A DNA stretch of 64,000 bases, taken from Bathymodiolus brooksi (taxonomy: Eukaryota; Mollusca; Bivalvia; Mytilida; Modiolidae). The notes below the pieces were generated by a model. That model was not told the DNA's origin. It worked only from the letters and a program-made list of their open reading frames with translations, and did no database searches. Numbering within the stretch: position 1 is the stretch's first letter; each line of letters begins with the position of its first letter. The position numbers and the translations under genes were made by a program. Below, in pieces: positions 11,059-24,300 of this stretch. Location: assembly GCA_963680875.1 (NCBI GenBank), contig OY804578.1, positions 5,146,001-5,210,000 of the forward strand. Reading direction: 5' to 3'.

Positions 11059-11380
11059 GGGCCCAGGTAGCTCAATGAGTAAGGTAGTTGGATTACCTAA
11101 CAACTCATATAGGCCTATCACCAGTACGGCATTGGTTCGCGCCCGGTTTTGTAAATTGCAAAAAAGGGTGCACTCGACTCGCAAGTGATAAAGTACTCGA
11201 CTCGCAGCCGCAAGTGATAAAATACTCGACTCGCAGCCGCAAGTGATAAAGTCCACCAGTTGATTGCCCATGGTCGGTTCTCTCTGGGTACTCTCTGGCT
11301 TCTTCCATCACTAAAGCTTGTCGTCATGATATAGCTGAAATATTGCTGAAAGTGGCGTTAAGCACCAAAAATCAAAGAAA
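11059..11380 (+). mobile_element. tRNA-derived SINE 1
   Basis: The head GCCCAGGTAGCTCAATGAG has an A-box-like TAGCTCAATGAG, and GGTTCGCGCCC about 75 bp on fits a B box, so a pol III promoter of tRNA type is present. The body contains three copies of a ~27-bp unit with CTCGACTCGCA and CAAGTGATAAA. The tail includes CATGATATAGCTGAAATATT and an A-rich end. A 12-bp perfect target-site duplication, TCAATGATTTCA, flanks it at 11047-11058 and 11381-11392, which proves insertion by target-primed reverse transcription. Tails of this kind are common in molluscan SINEs as far as I remember; the family name is not certain. Confidence 0.88.
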
Positions 11381-11430
11381 TCAATGATTTCAAGCGACAG
11401 TGTCTTAATTACTTTCTTGTTTCTATTTAG

Positions 11431-11632
11431 GGAGGTATATATAATGTGCTTGGAATCAATGCTACAGATAGAGGGCAATTTATTTGTATCGCTGACAACA
11501 ATGTCAAACCACCAGCTGAGTATACAGTACAACTTGAGGTCAGATTTAAACCATATTGTATTGCTGTACAGGACACTGTGGGACAAGCACAGAATAGAAG
11601 ATTTCATGCCAAACTAGACTGTCTCGTGGCAG
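11431..11632 (+). CDS. Lachesin/IgLON-like Ig protein, internal exon (end of one Ig domain, start of the next)
   Basis: Acceptor TTTCTATTTAG precedes 11431 and donor GTAAAG follows 11632 (CAG|GTAAAG). The phase 0 start joins CAT AAG to GGA GGT; the end is phase 1. The first part gives GGIYNVLGINATDRGQFICI, in which DRGxFxCxAxN is the F-strand signature completing the Ig domain begun at 4563, and KPPAEYTVQLEVRFKP is the usual run-out into the next domain, as in lachesin and IgLONs. The second part contains the B-strand Cys of the following domain (AKLDCLVAG). A plus-strand frame in another phase over this exon is a shadow. Confidence in the exon is high because frame, phase, splice sites and Ig motif all agree. 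Confidence 0.93.
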
Positions 11633-12255
11633 GTAAAGCTTACCAATATTGTAGATATCAAATCATTTTTGCTACTATGAATATTGTTCAAATTTTCTGT
11701 TGACTTATATACCCAATTTTCCAAGCAAATCTTTTGTTATTATTATGTATGTTTTTTGACTTTTACCATAAGACTTGCTATATGAGGTTGTTAATGCTTG
11801 TGCCAAACAGGGTGATTTATGTCATATATCATGTTTATAATCCTTCATTTATTTTGTATGGTTCAACCACATGGGTTGTGTAATATGGTTAGTGTGTTCA
11901 CCACAAGTGTAGTAGGTTGTTACAAGTTTAAGTTCTGATCGGGTCAAGCGAAAGAAAATAAATTGGTATTCATTGCTTCTCTGCTAAGTACGCAGCATTA
12001 AGAAGTAAGAGCAAGTACGGGTTAGCTCAGAATCAAGATGTCTCAGGGTGGAGTGGCATGTCAACCCACGGACTGTTGTTTCAGTGAGCTTGCACATTAA
12101 AAATCCAACTAAGGGTGTTGATCTAGTACAAAGAGAACATCGTCATCATTTCATTGAAGCTTAACTCGTTCTGAACATGATATAGCTGAACATTTTCCCA
12201 CTTGGCATTAAACAACGATCCCTCACTCATTCTTGTTTTGTTCTATTTATTTCAG
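11633..12255. other. Intron of 623 bp
   Basis: Short intron between two coding exons, GTAAAG to TATTTATTTCAG. Most of it is SINE 2 (about 11862-12231); the remainder is AT-rich with nothing recognisable. Confidence 0.8.
11862..12231 (+). mobile_element. tRNA-derived SINE 2 (diverged)
   Basis: The head holds a degenerate tRNA promoter (TGGTTAGTGTGTTCACC as A box, AAGTTCTGATCGGG where a B box is expected). The body has the phrases CAGGGTGGAGTGGCATGTC and CATCATTTCATTGAAGC. The tail ACATGATATAGCTGAACATT, GGCATTAAACAACGA and CTCACTCATTC matches the SINE 1 tail in its core (CATGATATAGCTGAA, GGC(A/G)TTAA). No clear target-site duplication was found, so both ends are approximate. It is more decayed than SINE 1. 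Confidence 0.72.
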
Positions 12256-12489
12256 GTAATCCAAGGGCAGAGGTCATATGGTATAAAGAAAATAAAGCAA
12301 CTCGAGAAAGAGAACAAATTCAAGATAATGATAAATATGACTTAAATCTACAGGACGATCAAAGATTGAAAGCTGATGAGAAGTGGTATTCTGTGTTAAT
12401 ACAAAACGTTCAGGGTAATGACTATGGAGATTATTATTGTACAGGAACTAATGAGTTTGGAACGAGATCTGCAAAATTTACACTCTTTG
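12256..12489 (+). CDS. Lachesin/IgLON-like Ig protein, internal exon (C-terminal part of the second visible Ig domain)
   Basis: Acceptor TATTTATTTCAG before 12256; donor TTTG|GTAAGT after 12489. It is entered in phase 1 (completing Gly from G|GT) and left in phase 1. The translation reads NPRAEVIWYKENKATREREQ, then DKYDLNLQDD, then YSVLIQNVQGNDYGDYYCTG and TNEFGTRSAKFTLF. WYKxN, the YDL..QD strand and the NDYGDYYCTGTNEFG F-G region are textbook for the third Ig domain of lachesin-like proteins, with the Cys partner being AKLDCLVAG in the previous exon. Only 36 bp after the donor the intron turns into the 40-bp array C, making an 18.6-kb intron. Confidence 0.95.
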
Positions 12490-14239
12490 GTAAGTTTTAT
12501 ATCATACTTAAAAATGAAAACAAGATATATCTTTGACACAATCTCTGAAGACATGACACCAAGATATATCCTTGACAACAAAAACAATCCCTGAAAACTG
12601 GACAACAAGCTATATCTTTGAAACAGTCTCTGAAAACTGGACAACAAGATATATCTTTGAAACAGTCTCTGAAAACTGGACAACAAGATATATCTTTGAA
12701 ACAGTCTCTGAAAACTGGACAACAAGATATATCTTTAACACAATCTCTGAAAACACAACACCAAGATATACCTTTGACAGTTTCTGAAAACATGACACCA
12801 AGATATATCTTTAACACAATCTCTGAAAACACAACACCAAGATATACCTTTGACAGTTTCTGAAAACACAACACCAAGATATATCTTTGACAGTTTCTGA
12901 AAACATGACAACAAGATATATCTTGGGCACAATCTCAGAAAAAATGACACAAAGATATATCTTTGACAACAAAAACAATCTCTGAAAACGTGACACCAAA
13001 ATATATCTTTGACACAATCTCTGAAAACATGACACCAAGATTTATCTTTGACTACACAAACAATCTGTGAAAACATGACACAAAGATATATCTTTGATAA
13101 CAAAATCAATCTCTGAAAACTGAACAACCAGATATATGACACAATTTCTGAAAACTGAACAAGCAGATATATGACACAATCTCTGAAAACATGACACCAA
13201 GAAACATCTGACACAGTCTCTAAGAAAACTACACCAAGATATAAATCTTTAACATAACTCTGTAAACATGACACCAAGCTATAATATTTGACACAATCTC
13301 TGTAAACATGACACCAGGCTATAATATTTGAAACAATATCTGTAAACATGACACCAAGCTACAATATTTGACACAATCTCTGTAAACATGACACCCATAT
13401 ATAATACTTGACACAATCTCTGTAAACATGACACCAAGCTACAATATTTGACACAATCTCTATAAAATGACACCAAGCTAAAATATTTGACACAATCTCT
13501 ATAAGCATGACACCAAGCTATCAATATTTGACACAATCTCTGTAAAAATGACACCAAGCTATAAATATTTGACACAATCTCTGTAAACATGAAACAAAGC
13601 TATAATATATGATACAATCTCTGGAAGCATAACACCAAGCTATAATATTTGACACAATCTCTGTATACATGACACAAAGCTATAATATTTGACATACTCT
13701 AAACATGACACCAAGCTCTAATAGTTGACACAATCTATGTAAGCATGACACCAAGCTATAAATATTTGACACAATCTTTGTGTGCATGACACCAAAATAT
13801 AATATTTGACACAATCTCTGTAAACCTAACACCAAGCTGTAATATTTGACAATCTCTGTATACATGACACCAAGCTATAAATATTTGACACAATCTCTGT
13901 ATACACGCTATAATATTTGAAACAATCTCTGTAAAAATGACACCAGGCTATAATATTTGACACAATCTCTGTATACATGACACCAAGCTATAATATTTGA
14001 AACAATCTTTATAAACATGACACAATCTCTGTAAACATGACACCGTGCTATAATATTTGAAACAATCTCTGTAAGCATGACACCAAGCTATCATATTTAA
14101 CACAATCTCTGTAAACATGACACCAGGCTATAATATTTGAAACAATCTGTGTAAACATGACACCAGGCTAAAATATTTGACCCAATCTCTGTATACATGA
14201 CAACAAACTATAATATTTGAAGCAATCTCTAAGCATGAC

Positions 14240-17200
14240 ATCAAGCTAAATATATGAAACAATCTCTGTAAACATGACACCAAGCTATAATATTTGAAAC
14301 AATCTCTGTAAACATTGACACCAAGCTATAACATTTGACACAATCTCTGTATACATGACACCAAGCTATAATATTTGAAACAATCTCTGTAAGCATGACA
14401 CCAAGCTATCAATATTTGACACAATCTCTGTAAAAATGACACCAAGCTATAAATATTTGACACAATCTCTGTAAACATGAAACAAAGCTATAATATATGA
14501 TACAATCTCTGGAAACATTGACACCAAGCTATAATATTTGACACAATCTCTGTATACATGACAACAAGCTATAATATTTGAAACAATCTCTGTAAGCATG
14601 ACACCAAGCTATCAATATTTGACATAATCTCTGTAAAAATGACACCAAGCTATAAATATTTGACACAATCTCTGTAAACATGAAACAAAGCTATAATATA
14701 TGATACAATCTCTGGAAGCATAACACCAAGCTACAATATTTGACACAATTTCTATAAACATTACACCAAGCTATAATATTTGACACAATCTCTGTAAGCA
14801 TGACACCAAGCTATCAATATTTGACACAATCTCTGTAAGCATGACACAAAGCTATAATATTTGACATACTCTAAACATGACACCAAGCTATAATATTTGA
14901 AACAATATGTGTAAACATGAAACAAAGCTATAATATTTGACACAATCTCTGTAAGCATGACACAAAGCTATAATATTTGACATACTCTAAACATGACACC
15001 AAGCTCTAATATTTGACACAATCTATCTAAGCATGACACCAAGCTATAAATATTTGACACAATCTTTGTATGCATGACAACAAGCTATAATATTTGACGC
15101 AATCTCTGTAAACCTAACACCAAGCTGTAATATTTGACAATCTCTGTATACATGACACCAAGCTATAAATATTTGACACAATCTTTGTATACATGCTATA
15201 ATATTTGAAACAATCTCTGTAAACATGACACCAGGCTATAATATTTGACACAATCTCTGTAAACATGACACCAAGCTATAATATTTGACACAATCTCTGT
15301 AAACATGACACCAAGCTATCATATTTGACACAATCTCTGTAAACATGACACCAAGCTATAATATTTGAAACAATCTCTGTAAACATGACACCAAGCTATA
15401 ATATTTGAAACAATCTTTATAAACATGACACAATCTCTGTAAACATGACACCGTGCTATAATATTTGAAACAATCTCTGTAAGCATGACACCAAGCTATC
15501 ATATTTAACACAATCTCTGTAAACATGACACCAGGCTATAATATTTGAAACAATCTGTGTAAACATGACACCAGGCTAAAATATTTGACCCAATCTCTGT
15601 ATACATGACAACAAACTATAATATTTGAAGCAATCTCTAAGCATGACATCAAGCTAAATATATGAAACAATCTCTGTAAACATGACACCAAGCTATAATA
15701 TTTGAAACAATCTCTGTAAACATTGACACCAAGCTATAACATTTGACACAATCTCTGTATACATGACACCAAGCTATAATATTTGAAACAATCTCTGTAA
15801 GCATGACACCAAGCTATCAATATTTGACACAATCTCTGTAAAAATGACACCAAGCTATCAATATTTGACACAATCTCTGTAAACATGAAACAAAGCTATA
15901 ATATATGATAAAATCTCTGGAAGTATAACACCAAGCTATAATATTTGACACAATCTCTGTAAACATGACACCAAGCTACAATATTTGACACAATCTCTAT
16001 AAACATGACACCAAGCTATAATATTTGACACAATCTCTGTAAACATGACACCAAGCTATCAATATTTGACACAATCTCTGAAAAAATGACACCAAGCTAT
16101 AAATATTTGACACAATCTCTGTAAACATGAAACAAAGCTATAATATTTGACACAATTTCTGTAAGCATGACACAAAGCTATAATATTTGACATACTCTAA
16201 ACATGACACCAAGCTCTAATATTTGACACAATCTATGTAAGCATGACACCAAGCTATAAATATTTGACACAATCTCTGTAAACATGAAACAAAGCTGTAA
16301 TATTTGACAATCTCTGTATACATGACACCAAGCTATAAATATTTGACACAATCTTTGTATACATGCTATATTATTTGAAAAAATCTCTGTAAACATGACA
16401 CCAGGCTATTTTATTTGACACAATCTCTGTATACATGATACCAAACTATAATATTTGAAACAATCTCTAAGCATGACATCAAGCTAAATATTTGAAACAA
16501 TCTCTGTAAACATGACACCAAGCTATAATATTTGAAACAATCTCTGTAAACATTGACACCAAGCTATAATATTTGACACAATCTCTGTATACATGACAAC
16601 AAGCTATAATATTTGAAACAATCTCTGTAAGCATGACACCAAGCTATCAATATTTGACATAATCTCTGTAAAAATGACACCAAGCTATAAATATTTGACA
16701 CAATCTCTGTAAACATGAAACAAAGCTATAATATATGATACAATCTCTGGAAACATTGACACCAAGCTATAATATTTGACACAATCTCTGTATACATGAC
16801 AACAAGCTATAATATTTGAAACAATCTCTGTAAGCATGACACCAAGCTATCAATATTTGACATAATCTCTGTAAAAATGACACCAAGCTATAAATATTTG
16901 ACACAATCTCTGTAAACATGAAACAAAGCTATAATATATGATACAATCTCTGGAAGCATAACACCAAGCTACAATATTTGACACAATTTCTATAAACATT
17001 ACACCAAGCTATAATATTTGACACAATCTCTGTAAGCATGACACCAAGCTATCAATATTTGACACAATCTCTGTAAGCATGACACAAAGCTATAATATTT
17101 GACATACTCTAAACATGACACCAAGCTATAATATTTGAAACAATATGTGTAAACATGAAACAAAGCTATAATATTTGACACAATCTCTGTAAGCATGACA

Positions 17201-20200
17201 CAAAGCTATAATATTTGACATACTCTAAACATGACACCAAGCTCTAATATTTGACACAATCTATCTAAGCATGACACCAAGCTATAAATATTTGACACAA
17301 TCTTTGTATGCATGACAACAAGCTATAATATTTGACGCAATCTCTGTAAACCTAACACCAAGCTGTAATATTTGACAATCTCTGTATACATGACACCAAG
17401 CTATAAATATTTGACACAATCTTTGTATACATGCTATAATATTTGAAACAATCTCTGTAAACATGACACCAGGCTATAATATTTGACACAATCTCTGTAA
17501 ACATGACACCAAGCTATAATATTTGACACAATCTCTGTAAACATGACACCAAGCTATCATATTTGACACAATCTCTGTAAACATGACACCAAGCTATAAT
17601 ATTTGAAACAATCTCTGTAAACATGACACCAAGCTATAATATTTGAAACAATCTGTGTAAACATGACACCAGTCTAAAATTTTTGACACAATCTGTGTAT
17701 ACATGACACCAAACTATAATATTTGAAACAATCTCTAAGCATGACATCAAGCTAAATATTTGAAACAATCTCTGTAAACATGACACCAAGCTATAATATT
17801 TGAAACAATCTCTGTAAACATTGACACCAAGCTATAACATTTGACACAATCTCTGTATACATGACACCAAGCTATAATATTTGAAACAATCTCTGTAAGC
17901 ATGACACCAAGCTATCAATATTTGACACAATCTCTGTAAAAATGACACCAAGCTATAAATATTTGACACAATCTCTGTAAACATGAAACAAAGCTATAAT
18001 ATATGATACAATCTCTGGAAACATTGACACCAAGCTATAATATTTGACACAATCTCTGTATACATGACAACAAGCTATAATATTTGAAACAATCTCTGTA
18101 AGCATGACACCAAGCTATCAATATTTGACATAATCTCTGTAAAAATGACACCAAGCTATAAATATTTGACACAATCTCTGTAAACATGAAACAAAGCTAT
18201 AATATATGATACAATCTCTGGAAGCATAACACCAAGCTACAATATTTGACACAATTTCTATAAACATTACACCAAGCTATAATATTTGACACAATCTCTG
18301 TAAGCATGACACCAAGCTATCAATATTTGACACAATCTCTGTAAGCATGACACAAAGCTATAATATTTGACATACTCTAAACATGACACCAAGCTATAAT
18401 ATTTGAAACAATATGTGTAAACATGAAACAAAGCTATAATATTTGACACAATCTCTGTAAGCATGACACAAAGCTATAATATTTGACATACTCTAAACAT
18501 GACACCAAGCTCTAATATTTGACACAATCTATCTAAGCATGACACCAAGCTATAAATATTTGACACAATCTTTGTATGCATGACAACAAGCTATAATATT
18601 TGACGCAATCTCTGTAAACCTAACACCAAGCTGTAATATTTGACAATCTCTGTATACATGACACCAAGCTATAAATATTTGACACAATCTTTGTATACAT
18701 GCTATAATATTTGAAACAATCTCTGTAAACATGACACCAGGCTATAATATTTGACACAATCTCTGTAAACATGACACCAAGCTATAATATTTGACACAAT
18801 CTCTGTAAACATGACACCAAGCTATCATATTTGACACAATCTCTGTAAACATGACACCAAGCTATAATATTTGAAACAATCTCTGTAAACATGACACCAA
18901 GCTATAATATTTGAAACAATCTTTATAAACATGACACAATCTCTGTAAACATGACACCGTGCTATAATATTTGAAACAATCTCTGTAAGCATGACACCAA
19001 GCTATCATATTTAACACAATCTCTGTAAACATGACACCAGGCTATAATATTTGAAACAATCTGTGTAAACATGACACCAGGCTAAAATATTTGACCCAAT
19101 CTCTGTATACATGACAACAAACTATAATATTTGAAGCAATCTCTAAGCATGACATCAAGCTAAATATATGAAACAATCTCTGTAAACATGACACCAAGCT
19201 ATAATATTTGAAACAATCTCTGTAAACATTGACACCAAGCTATAACATTTGACACAATCTCTGTATACATGACACCAAGCTATAATATTTGAAACAATCT
19301 CTGTAAGCATGACACCAAGCTATCAATATTTGACACAATCTCTGTAAAAATGACACCAAGCTATCAATATTTGACACAATCTCTGTAAACATGAAACAAA
19401 GCTATAATATATGATAAAATCTCTGGAAGTATAACACCAAGCTATAATATTTGACACAATCTCTGTAAACATGACACCAAGCTACAATATTTGACACAAT
19501 CTCTATAAACATGACACCAAGCTATAATATTTGACACAATCTCTGTAAACATGACACCAAGCTATCAATATTTGACACAATCTCTGAAAAAATGACACCA
19601 AGCTATAAATATTTGACACAATCTCTGTAAACATGAAACAAAGCTATAATATTTGACACAATTTCTGTAAGCATGACACAAAGCTATAATATTTGACATA
19701 CTCTAAACATGACACCAAGCTCTAATATTTGACACAATCTATGTAAGCATGACACCAAGCTATAAATATTTGACACAATCTCTGTAAACATGAAACAAAG
19801 CTGTAATATTTGACAATCTCTGTATACATGACACCAAGCTATAAATATTTGACACAATCTTTGTATACATGCTATATTATTTGAAAAAATCTCTGTAAAC
19901 ATGACACCAGGCTATTTTATTTGACACAATCTCTGTATACATGATACCAAACTATAATATTTGAAACAATCTCTAAGCATGACATCAAGCTAAATATTTG
20001 AAACAATCTCTGTAAACATGACACCAAGCTATAATATTTGAAACAATCTCTGTAAACATTGACACCAAGCTATAATATTTGACACAATCTCTGTATACAT
20101 GACAACAAGCTATAATATTTGAAACAATCTCTGTAAGCATGACACCAAGCTATCAATATTTGACATAATCTCTGTAAAAATGACACCAAGCTATAAATAT

Positions 20201-21340
20201 TTGACACAATCTCTGTAAACATGAAACAAAGCTATAATATATGATACAATCTCTGGAAACATTGACACCAAGCTATAATATTTGACACAATCTCTGTATA
20301 CATGACAACAAGCTATAATATTTGAAACAATCTCTGTAAGCATGACACCAAGCTATCAATATTTGACATAATCTCTGTAAAAATGACACCAAGCTATAAA
20401 TATTTGACACAATCTCTGTAAACATGAAACAAAGCTATAATATATGATACAATCTCTGGAAGCATAACACCAAGCTACAATATTTGACACAATTTCTATA
20501 AACATTACACCAAGCTATAATATTTGACACAATCTCTGTAAGCATGACACCAAGCTATCAATATTTGACACAATCTCTGTAAGCATGACACAAAGCTATA
20601 ATATTTGACATACTCTAAACATGACACCAAGCTATAATATTTGAAACAATATGTGTAAACATGAAACAAAGCTATAATATTTGACACAATCTCTGTAAGC
20701 ATGACACAAAGCTATAATATTTGACATACTCTAAACATGACACCAAGCTCTAATATTTGACACAATCTATCTAAGCATGACACCAAGCTATAAATATTTG
20801 ACACAATCTTTGTATGCATGACAACAAGCTATAATATTTGACGCAATCTCTGTAAACCTAACACCAAGCTGTAATATTTGACAATCTCTGTATACATGAC
20901 ACCAAGCTATAAATATTTGACACAATCTTTGTATACATGCTATAATATTTGAAACAATCTCTGTAAACATGACACCAGGCTATAATATTTGACACAATCT
21001 CTGTAAACATGACACCAAGCTATAATATTTGACACAATCTCTGTAAACATGACACCAAGCTATCATATTTGACACAATCTCTGTAAACATGACACCAAGC
21101 TATAATATTTGAAACAATCTCTGTAAACATGACACCAAGCTATAATATTTGAAACAATCTGTGTAAACATGACACCAGTCTAAAATTTTTGACACAATCT
21201 GTGTATACATGACACCAAACTATAATATTTGAAACAATCTCTAAGCATGACATCAAGCTAAATATTTGAAACAATCTCTGTAAACATGACACCAAGCTAT
21301 AATATTTGAAACAATCTCTGTAAACATTGACACCAAGCTA
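14240..21340 (+). repeat. Higher-order repeat of 3506 bp within array C, two copies
   Basis: Rare monomer variants recur at a constant spacing of 3506 bp: 14761/18267, 15044/18550, 15451/18957, 16178/19684, 16999/20505 and 17282/20788. Within each copy a sub-repeat of 2238 bp is visible (14761/16999 and 18267/20505), leaving 1268 bp. The two copies look almost identical; boundaries are approximate (about 14.24-17.75 and 17.75-21.25/21.34 kb). The period is about 87-88 monomers. Confidence 0.85.
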
Positions 21341-21349
21341 TAATATTTT

Positions 21350-24300
21350 ACACAATCTCTGTATACATGACACCAAGCTATAATATTTGAAACAATCTCT
21401 GTAAGCATGACACCAAGCTATCAATATTTGACATAATCTCTGTAAAAATGACACCAAGCTATAAATATTTGACACAATCGCTGTAAACATGAAACAAAGC
21501 TATAATATATGATAAAATCTCTGGAAGCATAACACCAAGCTATAATATTTGACACAATCTCTGTAAACATGACACCAAGCTACAATATTTGACACAATCT
21601 CTATTAACATGACACCAAACTATAATATTTGACACAATCTCTGTAAGCATGACACCAAGCTATCAATATTTGACACAATCTCTGAAAAAAATGACACCAA
21701 GCTATAAATATTTGACACAATCTCTGTAAGCATGACACAAAGCTATAATATTTGACATACTCTAAACATGACACCAAGCTATAATATTTGAAACAATATG
21801 TGTAAGCATGAAACAAAGCTATAATATTTGACACAATCTCTGTACGCATGACACAAAGCTATAATATTTGACATACTCTAAACATGACACCAAGCTCTAA
21901 TATTTGACACAATCTATCTAAGCATGACACCAAGCTATAAATATTTGACACAATCTTTGTATGCATGAAAACAAGCTATAATATTTGACGCAATCTCTGT
22001 AAGCCTAACACCAAGCTGTAATATTTGACAATCTCGGTATACATGACACCAAGCTATAAATATTTGACACAATCTTTGTATACATGCTATAATATTTGAA
22101 ACAATATCTGTAAACATGACACCAGGCTATAATATTTGACACAATCTCTGTAAACATGACACCAAGCTATAATATTTGACACAATCTCTGTAAACATGAC
22201 ACCATGCTATAATATTTGACACAATCTCTGTAAGCACGACACCAAGCTATCATATTTGACACAATCTCTGTAAACATGACACCAAGCTATAATATTTGAA
22301 ACAATCTCTGTAAACATGACACCAAGCTATAATATTTGAAACAATCTGTGTAAACATGACACCAGTCTAAAATTTTTGACACAATCTGTGTATACATGAC
22401 ACCAAGCTATAATATTTGACACAATCTCTGTAAGCATGACATCAAGCTAAATATTTGAAACAATCTCTGTAAACATGACACCAAGCTATAATATTTGAAA
22501 CAATCTCTGTAAACATTGACACCAAGCTATAATATTTTACACAATCTCTGTATACATGACACCAAGCTATAATATTTGAAACAATCTCTGTAAGCATGAC
22601 ACCAAGCTATCAATATTTGACATAATCTCTGTAAAAATGACACCAAGCTATAAATATTTGACACAATCGCTGTAAACATGAAACAAAGCTATAATATATG
22701 ATAAAATCTCTGGAAGCATAACACCAAGCTATAATATTTGACACAATCTCTGTAAACATGACACCAAGCTACAATATTTGACACAATCTCTATTAACATG
22801 ACACCAAGCTATAATATTTGACACAATCTCTGTAAGCATGACACCAAGCTATCAATATTTGACACAATCTCTGAAAAAATGACACCAAGCTATAAATATT
22901 TGACACAATCTCTGTAAGCATGACACAAAGCTATAATATTTGACATACTCTAAACATGACACCAAGCTATAATATTTGAAACAATCTGTGTAAACATGAC
23001 ACCAGGCTAAAATATTTGACACAATCTCTGTATACATGACACCAAACTATAATATTTGAAACAATCTCTAAGCATGACTTCAAGCTAAATATTTGACACA
23101 ATCTCTGTAAACATGACACCAAGCTATAATATTTGAAACAATCTCTGTAAACATTGACACCAAGCTATAATATTTGACACAATCTCTGTATACATGACAC
23201 CAAGCTATAATATTTGAAACAATCTCTGTAAGCATGACACCAAGCTATAATATTTTACACAATCTCCGTAAACATGACACCAAGCTATAATATTTGAAAT
23301 AATCTGTGTAAACATGACACCAGGCTAAAATATTTGACACAATCTCTGTATACATGTCACCAAACTATAATATTTGAAACAATCTCTAAGCATGACATCA
23401 AGCTAAATATTTGAAACAATCTCTGTAAACATGACACCAAGCTATAATATTTGAAACAATCTCTGTAAACATTGACACCAAGCTATAATATTTGACACAA
23501 TCTCTGTATACATGACACCAAGCTATAATATTAGAAACAATCTCTGTAAGTATGACACCAAGCTATCAATATTTGACACAATCTCTGTAAAAATGACACC
23601 AAGCTATAAATATTTGACACAATCTCTGTAAACATGAAACAAAGCTATAATATATGATACAATCTCTGGAAGCATAACACCAAACTATAATATTTGACAC
23701 AATCTCTGTAAACATGACACCAAGCTATAATATTTGACACAATCTCTGAAAAAATGACACCAAGCTATACATATTTGACACAATCTCTGTAAGCATGACA
23801 CAAAGCTATAATATTTGACATACTCTAAACATGACACCAAGCTATAATATTTGAAACAATCTGTGTAAACATGACACCACGCTAAAATATTTGACACAAT
23901 CTCTGTATACATTACACCAAACTATAATATTTGAAGCAATCTCTAAGCATGACATCAAGCTAAATATTTGACACAATCTCTGTAAACATGACACCAAGCT
24001 ATAATATTTGAAACAATCTCTGTAAACATTGACACCAAGCTATAATATTTGAAACAATCTCTGTAAACATGACACCAAGCTATAATATTTGAAACAATCT
24101 CTGTAAGCATGACACCAAGCTATAATATTTGAAACAATCTGTGTAAACATGACACCAGTCTAAAATTTTTGACACAATCTGTGTATACATGACACCAAGC
24201 TATAATATTTGAAACAATCTCTAAGCATGACATCAAGCTAAATATTTGAAACAATCTCTGTAAACATGACACCAAGCTATAATATTTGAAACAATCTCTG

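Noticed and set aside
11059..11150. A functional tRNA gene
   Set aside because: A and B boxes are present, but the acceptor and anticodon stems do not form, and the unit has a SINE body, tail and target duplication.
11056..11327. Minus-strand frames of ~70 codons over SINE 1
   Set aside because: Three overlapping phases through a triplicated SINE segment with pol III promoter boxes on the plus strand; not coding.
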